This document shows positions 20,312 through 28,974 of a stretch of DNA of 34,836 nucleotides, piece by piece. A program made the translations under genes and the position numbers. Source of the DNA: Entophlyctis helioformis (Eukaryota > Chytridiomycota > Chytridiomycetes > Chytridiales > Chytriomycetaceae); contig JAHLKH010000236.1 of NCBI GenBank assembly GCA_025526915.1, forward strand, positions 1 through 34,836. Direction: 5' to 3'. How positions within the stretch are numbered: the stretch's first letter is position 1; each line of letters opens with the position of its first letter. The notes beneath the pieces are model-generated. The model made no database searches, was not told where the DNA came from, and was given only the letters and a program-made list of their open reading frames with translations.

Positions 20312-20985
20312 ATGGCACCCAAGAAGCAGGCTGGAGCGGCCGCCGCAGCGCCAGCGACGCCGGCCAAGTCTGCAACGCCCGCTGCACCTGCAACGCCTGC
20401 TGCTGCACCTGCTGCTGCACCTGCAAAGAAGACCACCACCACCACCACGACGACCACCACCACGACCACCACCGCGACCTCAAAGACTGCAGCCAGAACA
20501 GCATCCACCGCCAGTGGCAACCTGCTCGTGCGCCTGGTCGACTCGTACCTGGCCACAACGCCGCAGTCGCTCAAGCTCATCGACGCCTACCTGGTCTTCA
20601 TCATGGCCACGGGCATCATCCAGTTCATCTACGTCTTCCTCGTCGGCACCTATCCGTACAACGCCTTCCTGGCTGGCTTCATCGCCTCGGTCGGCTCGTT
20701 TGTCCTGGCCGGTGCGTCGTCTGACTGCATCTGGCCCTGAGCATCGCATCTGCTCCCAACTGACCGCTGGCTGCCATCCTGCCATGACAGCGAACCTGCG
20801 CATTCAGGCCAACCCGCTCAACGCGGCCGAGTTCAAGGTGTCGCCTGAGCGGTAAGTGTAGACCATGGTGCCAGATCTGTGTGTCAGCCTTGCACAGACT
20901 GATCTCTCGGCTCGACAGTGCCTTTGCGGACTTTGCCTTTTCGTCAGTCATCCTCTACATCTTCGCCATCAACTTTGTGGGCTGA
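20312..20985 (+). CDS. OST2: Oligosaccharyltransferase subunit DAD1/Ost2 with N-terminal extension
   Basis: Three exons, 20312-20711, 20791-20851 and 20919-20985, join in phase to 175 aa; the usual length is about 113. The conserved core begins at LLVRLVDSYLATTPQSLKLI (about residue 71) and continues IDAYLVFIMATGIIQFIYVF, LVGTYPYNAFLAGFIASVGS, NLRIQANPLNAAEFKVSPER and ends AFADFAFSSVILYIFAINFV G, with the three membrane helices and the almost invariant NFVG end. It is an essential small subunit of the ER N-glycosylation complex. The extra ~70 residues are low complexity: Lys/Ala/Pro-rich, then 14 consecutive Thr, then Ala/Ser/Thr. No Met lies closer to the core, so the extension is probably translated. 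Confidence 0.95.
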
Positions 20986-21175
20986 TTGGCATGGACGGAC
21001 AAGCTACAGAATGAATGCCTCTGTCGCCTTGGTGGCTGGCTTCTGAGTGCTGTTTAATGCATGAGCGCTCAGATACCGCGTCCAACCACTTGTGCATGCC
21101 GCTGCCAAGGTCGACACCCCCAAAACAGCAGCGATCAGCAGCAATCAGCAGCAGAGTGGCAGCGAGTGGCAGGCG
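20986..21175. other. Gap between DAD1 and the LINE 3' end
   Basis: I see no gene or RNA here. The last 60 bp are rich in AGCAGC/AGTGGC triplets and form the host flank of the LINE's A-tail. Confidence 0.5.
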
Positions 21176-23710
21176 TTTTTTTTAGGTGATGCCAAAGTTC
21201 ATTCCAAGAAGATTCCCAGTCCCCAAGACACTAGATGCCATACCCTTTCGAGCTTTAGGCCGTGCGTAGATCCCTCAGTTATGTCATCCCCCTGGTCCGA
21301 CACGTCCACGGTGATGTATCCATAAAGTACGCTGGAACACACCATGGGCCGCCTGAAGAAATGCGCACATTCGCGAGGCGAGTGGACGCACGTCTCCAGG
21401 TGCATTGACTTGTTGCTGGTCACCACAGAGCCAAGACTCTGTAATGTCCGCAACACCGGATAGAACTCCTCCGCCGAGGAGCGTTATGTACACTTGGTCG
21501 ATTCTTGTAGATACTCGGATGGTCCTAAACGTAGCCAGAAGATCGTCGTCGTAGCCGAGAGCGGCGAGGGAAGCGGGATCGTTGGATTCGGGGAGTTTGT
21601 GTTCGATGGCTTCCGAGATCTGGGCAATGAATGGAGCGAGATTGGCGTCGTCGCGTTGGATGGCGAGGCCGGTGCAGCTGACGACAAAGTGAGCCCACTC
21701 GTGGGTGCCGTTCAGGCTCTGGTTGCAGAGGATGCAGCAGCCGTCGGTGAAGGGGTGGTTGGCGGCGAGGAGGTTGAGGCGGAGGGCGAACTTGAGTGTC
21801 CACAGGCCGTCGATCCGGGCAAGCAGCAGAGTGCGGACGCCATCGGCAAGGTCGTAGCCGAAGCAAGGGGAGTTGGCGAAGCTGATGTCTGTGAACTGGC
21901 GGGCGAAGAAGGCGGTGGCGAGATCGGACTTGGGGGAGAGCAGACTGGTACGGGCAATACGGAGCTTGGTGCGGTCGAGGATGGAGAAGGAGGGGAGGGG
22001 GTCGTTACGGGCAACAGGAGGAGCAAAGTCGGAGAGGTTGAGACGGTTGAACAGAAGGCGAGAAACACGAGTCCAGTAATGGCGACGGGCGGTGAATTCG
22101 GTGTTGTGGTGCTGGGAGAGGAGGGCGAGCGGGGTGCGGAGCGAGCGGGCCTTGCGGGACAGACGGAGACGAGCATCGACGGCGCGGGCATCGACACTGA
22201 AGACGCTTGTTTCGATGAGCAGCGGGGCGACGGGAACCGAGCGAGGAGCCTTGCAGATCAGACGGACGCCGTTGTTGATGATGGTTTGCAGCGGGTTGAG
22301 GAGCGTGCGCTTGGAGCCGACAGCCTCGAGGCCGTAGCCGGCGACGCCGAGGGCCGATGCCTTGAAGACACGCAGCCGGACGTGGATGGGCAGCTTGGTG
22401 TTGGTGATGACCGGATGCAGCGAGGCGACCGCGTTGCGGAGCGACTTGGCCTTGGCGTTGATCCACGGCTTGAACGTGAGCTTGTCGTCGATGGTGACGC
22501 CGAGGTAGACGTACTCGTGCTTGATCGGCACCTGGATGCCGTCAATGGTGAAGAGCGGAGCTGGAGGGGCAGGATGGGCAGGGAGGGGACGGCCACGGGC
22601 ACGGGCACGGGCACGGGGAGGGCGAGGGGCATCGGGGTCGGGAGGGTCATCGGGGTCAAGAGGGTCATCAGGGCGATCATCATCAAAGGCAAAGCGCAGG
22701 ATGGCGCACTTGGACACGCCAAAGGACATCTCCCATCTCTTGGCCCAGTCAACGACCGAGGTGAGGGCAGCGGTGAGAGCAGCAGGCGACTCGCACAGCA
22801 GGACAAGGTCGTCTGCAAAGAGCAAGCCGCGGATCTTCTTGTTTCGGCCGTTGCCAGCTTGGTCGACGCCTGGGATGTGGATCTCGGGGACGCCGTCGAG
22901 GATGTCGTTGATGAAGAGGTTGAACAGGATCGGGCTGAGAGGGCAGCCTTGGCGGACGCCGCGCTCGACCGGGAAGGACTCTGAGAGCGACGAGCCCGCG
23001 CGAGCACGGGCTGTGGGGTTGGTGTAGAGAGCACGCAGGTAAGCAAGCATGCGCGGAGGGATCTGTAGCCGTTCCAGCTTCCAGAGCAGGGCCTCGAAGG
23101 GCACAGTGTCAAACGCCTTGCGCAGGTCAACAAAGGCAGCATAGGTGGGCAGGCCCACTGCACGGCGACGCTGGATGATGTCGATGAGCGCACAGATCTG
23201 AGCGGGGCACTCCTCGCGGCGGCGGAAACCTGCTTGTTCGTGCACCAGCAGGTCGTTGGCTTCGACGAGATCGTTGAGGCGAGCAGCGACGATCTTGGAC
23301 ACGATCTTGAGGCCGGTGTTGATCAGAGAGATGCCGCGGTGGTCATTGGGGTCGAGTGGGTCGCCCTTCTTGGGAATGGAGACGATGGTGGACGAGGTCC
23401 AGCGAACGGGGATCTTTGCCTGCAGGAAGATGGCATTGCACACACGGAGCAAGGCGGCAGCAGCAGGGTTGGGGGGAGGGTCAGCTGGTGGTGGTGGCTG
23501 CTGCAGGTACTCTTGGAGAGTCGGGAGAGGCTGGGGCGGCTGCTGTTGCTGCTGTTGCTGCTGCTGCTGCCGAGGCGGCTTGTACAGCATGGTCTTGAAG
23601 AACGCTGCTGGCAGGCTGTCGTCGCCTGGCGAGAATGCCAGTTGACCGCCGACGACAGAGCAGCATGCGGCAGCAGCTGGTTGTGGTTGTGCAAAAACAG
23701 ATGCGCCATG
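21176..23710 (-). mobile_element. 5'-truncated non-LTR (LINE) retrotransposon
   Basis: The element lies on the minus strand. It ends in an A8 tail (T8 on the plus strand, 21176-21183), carries one long reverse transcriptase frame, and lacks long terminal repeats. The upstream endonuclease (APE) domain that precedes the reverse transcriptase in such elements is absent: the frame begins in the linker just before it (LAFSPGDDSLPAAFFK). The 5' junction is about 15-30 bp from the 3' end of the tRNA-Glu gene and cannot be fixed to the base. No clear target-site duplication is found by eye. More than 760 codons free of stops suggests a recent insertion. Confidence 0.85.
21284..23590 (-). CDS. LINE reverse transcriptase (pol) fragment
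   Basis: The frame stays open upstream of the first ATG (23590), so the true 5' end is lost or lies at the junction near 23700. From that Met the protein has 768 aa. Reverse transcriptase motifs in order: VSIPKKGDPLDPNDHRGISL (about 70-89), AAFVDLRKAFD with the first catalytic Asp (about 151-161), GVRQGCPLSPILFNLFINDI (211-230) and FADDLVLL with the catalytic Asp pair (258-265). A thumb and linker region follow, then a Cys/His cluster CCILCNQSLNGTHEWAHFVV SC near residue 620, as in the C-terminal zinc module of many LINEs. A Pro-rich stretch near residue 325-345 (PPDPDAPRPP, RARARARGRP) lies inside the domain and is coded by simple repeats. It would copy the element RNA at a nicked target. 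No RNase H motif is evident. Confidence 0.92.
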   Translation of the reverse strand: MLYKPPRQQQQQQQQQQPPQPLPTLQEYLQQPPPPADPPPNPAAAALLRVCNAIFLQAKIPVRWTSSTIVSIPKKGDPLDPNDHRGISLINTGLKIVSKIVAARLNDLVEANDLLVHEQAGFRRREECPAQICALIDIIQRRRAVGLPTYAAFVDLRKAFDTVPFEALLWKLERLQIPPRMLAYLRALYTNPTARARAGSSLSESFPVERGVRQGCPLSPILFNLFINDILDGVPEIHIPGVDQAGNGRNKKIRGLLFADDLVLLCESPAALTAALTSVVDWAKRWEMSFGVSKCAILRFAFDDDRPDDPLDPDDPPDPDAPRPPRARARARGRPLPAHPAPPAPLFTIDGIQVPIKHEYVYLGVTIDDKLTFKPWINAKAKSLRNAVASLHPVITNTKLPIHVRLRVFKASALGVAGYGLEAVGSKRTLLNPLQTIINNGVRLICKAPRSVPVAPLLIETSVFSVDARAVDARLRLSRKARSLRTPLALLSQHHNTEFTARRHYWTRVSRLLFNRLNLSDFAPPVARNDPLPSFSILDRTKLRIARTSLLSPKSDLATAFFARQFTDISFANSPCFGYDLADGVRTLLLARIDGLWTLKFALRLNLLAANHPFTDGCCILCNQSLNGTHEWAHFVVSCTGLAIQRDDANLAPFIAQISEAIEHKLPESNDPASLAALGYDDDLLATFRTIRVSTRIDQVYITLLGGGVLSGVADITESWLCGDQQQVNAPGDVRPLASRMCAFLQAAHGVFQRTLWIHHRGRVGPGG

Positions 23711-23723
23711 TGCAAAAGTGAAG

Positions 23724-23795
23724 CTCCCCGACGGGGAATCGAACCCCGGCCGCCACGGTGAGAGCGTGGAATCCTAACCACTGGACCATCGAGGA
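23724..23795 (-). tRNA. trnE-CUC: tRNA-Glu, anticodon CUC
   Basis: 72 nt, no intron. The cloverleaf folds cleanly: acceptor TCCTCGA with TCGGGGA (one T-G pair), D stem GTCC with GGAT, anticodon stem CCACG with CGTGG around loop CTCTCAC (anticodon CTC at 23762-23760), T stem CGGGG with CCCCG around TTCGATT, discriminator G. No CCA is encoded, as usual for nuclear tRNAs. The A box (GTGGTTAGG region) and B box (GGTTCGATTCC) are intact. T4 (plus AAAA at 23714-23717) and T5 (23693-23697) runs follow as Pol III terminators. Confidence 0.97.
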
Positions 23796-23943
23796 TTGGC
23801 GCTTCTTGCATTTTGAGACGGCAGAGTTCTCATATACCCTATCTGTACTGACAAGAGCAAACCAGCGATTGCTCACAATCACAACAGAACCAACTGGTTC
23901 CGCTGGTCCAACGCATGCGGCTGTTCGAGAAGACTAGACAGCC

Positions 23944-24207
23944 ATGACAGATGCATCTCCTCATCCACAGACGACCATTGACCACCCATTCAACCACACA
24001 TCCACTGTGCCAACCAAGACGCACAATCAGTGGCCGGACGCATGATCAACGGCAGACGATCACAGTGCAGGCAACACGACGGCGGTCTGTGAGTTCAATG
24101 ACGATGCGATGTGGATGGACGCTGTCGTGGACACCGCGGCACACCATCAGCAAGACAGACGCACGGCAATCAATCAACCGTTCATGACCTTCATTGGATG
24201 GATATAG
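23944..24207 (+). other. Short ORF with one in-frame TGA, uncertain gene
   Basis: From ATG 23944 the frame reads MTDASPHPQTTIDHPFNHTS and on to QWPDA, meets TGA at 24043-24045, and continues open (STADDHSAGNTTAVCEFNDD, then AMWMDAVVDTAAHHQQD) to TAG at 24205-24207. The two halves are in the same frame and have ordinary codon composition. No intron of correct phase removes the TGA. It could be a small readthrough or selenocysteine gene, a decayed gene, or chance. The rest of the 510-bp gap 23796-24305 holds nothing I can name. Confidence 0.25.
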
Positions 24208-24305
24208 GCAGCAGAGAAGAGGAAAGCATGCGATGGTCGAGCAAGACGGGATCAGAATGCAGCATGAGCCGGGATGGGCCGCGATCGGGACATGAGCAGC
24301 CACGA

Positions 24306-25922
24306 CTATTCGCGCACTGGCTCCTTGCCCTTGGCGTCGGTTTGCTGAGAGGCTGCTTCCACAAGCACAACATCGTCAGACGTCGCGCTGTTTGGCGTGC
24401 CAGGAGCAGACGTGGCAGCCACTGGTGCAGCCACTGGCACTGGCAGAGGATCAGCGCCAGCCGCTTCGTTGATGGCCAACATGGCCAGATCCTCCATGAC
24501 CTGGGCAGACGCAGAGGCAGACGCAGACGCAGACGCAGACGAAGATGCGACGGGCAGCTCAATGGCCGATGACTGGATGACAAGCATGCGGTTGACCTCG
24601 TCATATGCCATGTACAGGTGCTCATAGTTGGGGTTGAGGTCGAGGATCACGTCGTCTGCGATCCAGTCGAAGCGGGCAGGCTCGTTGCCTGGCGCTGGCG
24701 TGGTCTGGAAGTGGATCTTGGTCTTGGCCGTGGTGTCGTATCTGGCTGAGCGGATGATCGTGGACTGACCAGGAGCAGAAGGCATGGCAGGCGGTGCCGG
24801 TGGTGCCGGCGGTGCAGGTGGCGCAGGCGGCGCGGATGGGGCGGATGGTGCACGAGGGGCACGAGGGGCAGCATGCGATCCAGCAAGAGCTGCACGGATG
24901 GACTCTGCAGCCAGCTGGATGGCACGGTGGATGTCGCCACGCGACTGGCCGTGGTGAGCGCCATGGGCCTGCTGGTGAGCATCAACGGCATGTGCATGGG
25001 CCTGACGAGCCTCGTGGTGAGCACGGCGGGCCTGCTGGTGAGCCTGGCGCGCTGCCTCGTGAGCCTGGCGCGGTGCCTCGTGAGCCTCGCGGGCAGCCTC
25101 GTGCGGACCGTGGTGGTGGGCAAAGTGACGGTGGCGATCCGACTCGGAGCCGTGGCCTTCGCCGCGGTGACGGCGACCGTGGCGGCCGACATGGTCAGAC
25201 TCGGAGCCGTGGGCATGACCCTCGTCGCGGCGACCGTGGCGACTGTGGCGACCGTGGCGATCAGCATCCGACTTTGAGTCACGGCCCTCGCCGCGATGAC
25301 GACGAGATGAACGGTCGTGGTGGCCGTGATCATGCTGGCTGTGATCGTGAGGGCCGCTGTGGTCACTGAACATGGCCTCGATGCCCTTGGCCCAGTGCTC
25401 AGCCGATGCCTCGATGCCCTTGGCCCAGTGCTCAGCCGATGCCTCGAACGTCTTGGCCCAGTCGTTCACCTGGTCTTCGAACGAAGGAGCGGGACCATGG
25501 CGCGGGCCGTGGTGGCCGTGGCCAGGGAAGCCGCCTGGGAAGCCGCCTGGGATCGGGCCGTGGTGGCCAAAGCGCGGAGGCGGAGGAGGAGGCGGCGGGT
25601 GGGGAGGAGCGGGACCGTACGGCGGAGGAGCACCGTGGTAGTAGTGAGCACGGCCGCGGTGGCCGTCATGAGAGTGCGAGTGCGAGTGCGAGTGCGAGCG
25701 GCTGCCACGATGGCCGTGGTGGCCGTGGTGGCCATGGCTGCAGGAGCGGGAGCAGGCATGTTCGCTGTCGCTGATGTCGGAGCTGCTGCTGCTGCCGGAC
25801 GAGCTGGACGACAGCGACGACAGGCTGGACGCGGAGGAGCGACGGAAGATGACGCGGGGGCCGTGGGCAGCCTGGCCGTCAGCCTGCGAGATGGGAACGA
25901 AGCCGGACGATGTCTTGGGCAT
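24306..25922 (-). CDS. His-rich low-complexity protein of unknown function
   Basis: A single exon of 538 aa starts MPKTSSGFVPISQADGQAAH. In order: a Ser run (SSASSLSSLSSSSSGSSSSS), a His/Gly region with HGHHGHHGHRG and SHSHSHSHSH, a Pro-rich part (PPHPPPPPPPPRF), then a duplicated EASAEHWAKGI. A long His/Arg/Asp/Gly stretch follows (HGRHSRHGRR, HFAHHHGPHEAA), then an Ala/His/Gln repeat of the type RQAHEAARQAHQQA that could be helical, and a PAPPAPPAPP linker. The C-terminal part looks folded (KTKIHFQTTP, FDWIADDVILDLNPNYEHLY, NRMLVIQSSAIELP) and ends in a Ser/Ala repeat and an acidic tail. No signal peptide. Over 60 His suggests metal binding or phase separation, as inference only. The frame is open to 26396, but ATG 25922 has a TATA box about 90 bp upstream. 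Confidence 0.8.
   Translation of the reverse strand: MPKTSSGFVPISQADGQAAHGPRVIFRRSSASSLSSLSSSSSGSSSSSDISDSEHACSRSCSHGHHGHHGHRGSRSHSHSHSHSHDGHRGRAHYYHGAPPPYGPAPPHPPPPPPPPRFGHHGPIPGGFPGGFPGHGHHGPRHGPAPSFEDQVNDWAKTFEASAEHWAKGIEASAEHWAKGIEAMFSDHSGPHDHSQHDHGHHDRSSRRHRGEGRDSKSDADRHGRHSRHGRRDEGHAHGSESDHVGRHGRRHRGEGHGSESDRHRHFAHHHGPHEAAREAHEAPRQAHEAARQAHQQARRAHHEARQAHAHAVDAHQQAHGAHHGQSRGDIHRAIQLAAESIRAALAGSHAAPRAPRAPSAPSAPPAPPAPPAPPAPPAMPSAPGQSTIIRSARYDTTAKTKIHFQTTPAPGNEPARFDWIADDVILDLNPNYEHLYMAYDEVNRMLVIQSSAIELPVASSSASASASASASAQVMEDLAMLAINEAAGADPLPVPVAAPVAATSAPGTPNSATSDDVVLVEAASQQTDAKGKEPVRE
25376..25441. repeat. Exact 33-bp tandem duplication in the His-rich gene
   Basis: Bases 25376-25408 and 25409-25441 are identical 33-bp units coding the 11-residue repeat EASAEHWAKGI. 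A third, diverged unit follows at 25442 (coding the KTFEAS side). The lack of silent changes points to a recent duplication. Confidence 0.85.
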
Positions 25923-26010
25923 GGGATGGAGTAGTTGCAGTTGGTACAGTGGCAGTTGCAGTTGCTGTTGGTGCGACGCAGAGCAGCGGACGGCACGCTG
26001 AACGGCTGCT

Positions 26011-26058
26011 CTTATAGGGCTGGCGGCTGGCACAGCGAGTGCCACGTGGCGACACGTG
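26011..26058. promoter_or_regulatory. Promoter of the His-rich gene: TATA box and two CACGTG
   Basis: TATAAG on the minus strand (26016-26011) lies about 90 bp before the start codon. Two CACGTG palindromes at 26043-26048 and 26053-26058 (10 bp apart) lie about 30 bp further upstream. Confidence 0.55.
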
Positions 26059-26144
26059 TCGGTTGCATGGACACGCGGCGGGCGGCAGTTGGTGCTCGTC
26101 AGATTCGCCTTCATTCTCTGCTTGCCGCAGTGCTCGGATACACA

Positions 26145-26280
26145 CAGACACACAAGCAGTCGGACAGACACACAAGCAGACGGACAGGAAAGCTTCTTGG
26201 CGGGCGGTCGAGTGGTGGCGAGCAGTGGACTGGCGCTTGCTTGCCTGCTTCCCTGCCTGCCTGCCTGCCTGCCTGCTTGG
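26145..26280. repeat. Simple-sequence region between the His-rich gene and SMG9
   Basis: Two nearly identical 20-bp units of the type CAGACACACAAGCAG.CGGA lie at 26145-26164 and 26165-26184, and a CCTG run at about 26241-26280. The gap 25923-26447 has otherwise no coding support; it is open antisense but of low complexity. Confidence 0.6.
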
Positions 26281-26447
26281 ATGCACCAAGCTGCGCAAGC
26301 GACCCACTCGACTGCAAACCCTTCTTGCATGTGGCCCAACAGCAGATGCATCTCCAGAGGCACTTGCGCATGCAACGGCACTCGCTGGATGTACACATAC
26401 CACGCCGACGCTGATTGAGGTTGGTTGCTTGCTGGATCCGCGTCCTC

Positions 26448-28736
26448 TCAGCCACTGCTTAGCCGATTGTCCCGTCGCTGGAAGTCGCCTCCGCCTCCGC
26501 GCTCACGTGCCGCACCAATACTCGTGCCCATCGCTGCCGAGCCCCCTGCCGTGGCAAGGTACTCGGGTCCAATGTCGGTCTTGCGTATCGCATCCCAGAT
26601 GCGTGCAGACGACTTGATCCAGTCGCGCTCAGACACCAGAAACTGCCGTCGTGGCGTTGCTGCCATGGATGCTGTGGCTCGCGGTCCAGGCTCCGCGGGC
26701 GATGCATGGTGCTGCATCGCAAACCTGGGTATCCCAAGCACCGCATCGCGCAGCTGTCGGGCAAGCGTGCTGTACCGTGCCGGCATGCCGTGCCCTGCTC
26801 GAGACACGAGGCTGCAACCGGCATCCAGCTCGTCTAGCAGATCGTCGTACGACTGGTCCAGGGCTGTATCTGGCGCATCCATCTGTGGCAGACAAAACAC
26901 ATTGGCGTCCATCGCAGCGAGCCGATCTGCGGTGGACAAGTCGGCATGTCGTGGCTGTTGCTGCAATGCTTGCAGTTGAACCGATCGCGTCTTCTTGCCA
27001 CGGCGTTTGTTTGTCTTGGATTGCGTAGACTCTTGAGCGTCAAACAACGCAAGCACGTCGTCGATATCACCAGCAGCACTGTCGCTTGGCGCATCATCAG
27101 CAGCGATATCCGCGCGGAGCGGCGCTGACTGGATGTACGTGCGAGCATTGACAGCCCATGTCGATTGTGCAAACAGACCCGCTGTGTCCAGCACCGAGTC
27201 ATTGAAAGCCGACTTGAACGACACGCGCATGGCTGCCTGGATCTGGTCGGCAAACACGCCAGCTTTGGACTTGTTGGCAATGTGCAAAATCACAGGCTGA
27301 TGGGACGATCCTGCCATCGAGGAGCTGCCATGTGGCCGGCTTGCGTTGGCGGATGCCGACTTGGACGACTGCGGCTGCTGGGTTTCGGCCATGCGTGCTC
27401 GAATCGACTCGACTTTGCGGACGAGCCGCCACAGCTCTTCGTCGCGCGGAGAGTCTGACACGAGAAGAACAACGTGGCACACGGACAGCAAGAACAGGGT
27501 GGTCTTGATGGACTCGACCTCAGCGAGCGTTTCTGGGCGGAGTTGCTGGGCAGCGGTGAATGCAGACGCGTCTGGGAAGATGTCTGGCGGCTGGCGAGCG
27601 CGGTCCTGAATCGACGTCGACAGGACTGCCTGTGTATCGAGCAGTACCAGGCGTTCACGCGTCACATACATGTCGACTCCTCTTGTCTCGTTGTGCTGCT
27701 GCTGCTGTTGCTGCGCTTGCTGCTGCTTTCGCTGATTCTGCCGTTGCTTTCGATGGAGCTGGCTGATCTGAGCTGTTGTGTGATGCGGCTCGTGCTCGTG
27801 CGCGTCTGAAGCAGTTGGAATGGGCAGTTCAACTGCAGCATCAACTGCCGTGCTGGCAGCTGGACGCGCTACATTGAACGGATTGGCAGCCGGAGGCACA
27901 AATGACGACAGAACCGTTGACTTGCCGACGCCTTTGCGGCCCAGCACACCAACAATAAAGCATCCCGGGAAGTCTGACAGGACACGGAATGCCTGGTCTG
28001 GCTGGAAACGCAGTTGATCGTCCAGCAGCTTGATGGCGACAGGCGACGTGCGTTGGAAAAGCGTTGAAAACAGACGCTTGAGATGCTGTTCGGTTGCCTG
28101 AGGAGGCAAGGATGGGGGATCTGACGGTGCTGTGCCGGTGGCGATCGAGCGCGGAGGAGTAGATGCCGAAATGACAGGCTCTTGTGCGGCAGTTGTGGCC
28201 AACGGCGAGGCAGACACAGTGGTACCAGCAGGTGTCAGATCTGGCGATGCAGACGAGAGCAAACGATCCGACGGCTGCTGCTCAGGTGCAGACACAGCAG
28301 GTGTCGTCTGCCGTCGCTCGAGAATAACAGGCGACTTGGCATAGGCCGGCGAGGCCATGCTGCCATTGCTGCTGTTCCGCTTGCCTCCGCCTCCCGCATT
28401 CTTGCTTGAGCGACGGTCTCGCTTGTCCTGGCGACTGTTTTGGTTCTGGCTCTGGCTCTGGCTTTGGCCGTGGGTCTGGCTCTGGCCTCCACGATGAGAG
28501 CCGCCGCCAGCATCGTCTGGGCGGACAGATGACGATGACGGCGATGCGGCGTTGCCGTCGACCCACAGCTTGCGGCCTGTCGAGGCAGCGGCATGGCGCT
28601 CTCTTGGAACAAACACCCGACCGTCAACGACAACCGAATCTGCCTCGACGCCGTCGTGCTCGAGCTGCTGCTGCAGTTGCTGTTGCTGTTGCTGCTGCTG
28701 GCTGCCGCGTGCTGACAGTGCCGTGCGGCCAGTCAT
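26448..28736 (-). CDS. SMG9: SMG9, subunit of the SMG1 kinase complex (nonsense-mediated decay)
   Basis: A single exon gives 762 aa from MTGRTALSARGSQQQ; human SMG9 is 520 aa. The first ~240 residues are Gln/Ser/Pro-rich and disordered (a Q8 run, SQTHGQSQSQSQNQN). The GTPase-like domain has FIVGVLGRKGVGKSTVLSSF (P-loop), then a Gln-rich insert, then GVDMYVTRERLVLLDTQAVL (switch region with LDTQ in place of DxxG) and LSVCHVVLLVSD. The end carries FLVSERDWIKSSARIWDAIR, matching the family's C-terminal WxxxARIWDxVRKS pattern. SMG9 binds SMG8 and SMG1 and regulates UPF1 phosphorylation. Several Gln/Ser insertions make it longer than animal orthologues. The frame is open to 29117 but that part overlaps the bestrophin 3' exon, so ATG 28736 is preferred. 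Confidence 0.93.
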   Translation of the reverse strand: MTGRTALSARGSQQQQQQQQLQQQLEHDGVEADSVVVDGRVFVPRERHAAASTGRKLWVDGNAASPSSSSVRPDDAGGGSHRGGQSQTHGQSQSQSQNQNSRQDKRDRRSSKNAGGGGKRNSSNGSMASPAYAKSPVILERRQTTPAVSAPEQQPSDRLLSSASPDLTPAGTTVSASPLATTAAQEPVISASTPPRSIATGTAPSDPPSLPPQATEQHLKRLFSTLFQRTSPVAIKLLDDQLRFQPDQAFRVLSDFPGCFIVGVLGRKGVGKSTVLSSFVPPAANPFNVARPAASTAVDAAVELPIPTASDAHEHEPHHTTAQISQLHRKQRQNQRKQQQAQQQQQQHNETRGVDMYVTRERLVLLDTQAVLSTSIQDRARQPPDIFPDASAFTAAQQLRPETLAEVESIKTTLFLLSVCHVVLLVSDSPRDEELWRLVRKVESIRARMAETQQPQSSKSASANASRPHGSSSMAGSSHQPVILHIANKSKAGVFADQIQAAMRVSFKSAFNDSVLDTAGLFAQSTWAVNARTYIQSAPLRADIAADDAPSDSAAGDIDDVLALFDAQESTQSKTNKRRGKKTRSVQLQALQQQPRHADLSTADRLAAMDANVFCLPQMDAPDTALDQSYDDLLDELDAGCSLVSRAGHGMPARYSTLARQLRDAVLGIPRFAMQHHASPAEPGPRATASMAATPRRQFLVSERDWIKSSARIWDAIRKTDIGPEYLATAGGSAAMGTSIGAARERGGGGDFQRRDNRLSSG

Positions 28737-28974
28737 GGAAGATGGCGCTGCAGTGCTCGGCCGTGCAGAGGCGCAGATGGGCAGATGGGCGGAAGGGCGG
28801 ATGGGCAGATGCTGGTGTGTCCTGCCTGCCGCCGGCTCACGGTCTGGTGTGTCTGCAGATCTCGCGTCGACAGCCACACGACGTCCTTGCGAGTTTATTG
28901 TGCAGCGCACCAGGATCACCCACCAACGAGCGGATCTTGCCGCGCCAGTGCGGCAGCCGTCCGCGGCAGCACCA

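Noticed and set aside
20986..21175. Small RNA gene downstream of DAD1
   Set aside because: No box motifs, stable cloverleaf or Pol III signals seen.
21494..22984. 496-aa open frame on the plus strand
   Set aside because: It is fully antisense to the LINE reverse transcriptase, rich in Gly/Val/Glu from GC-rich complement codons, and has no domain.
21176..23720. Target-site duplication around the LINE
   Set aside because: Flanks share only short CTGCC/CTGCTG triplet-type words; no convincing duplication longer than a few bases.
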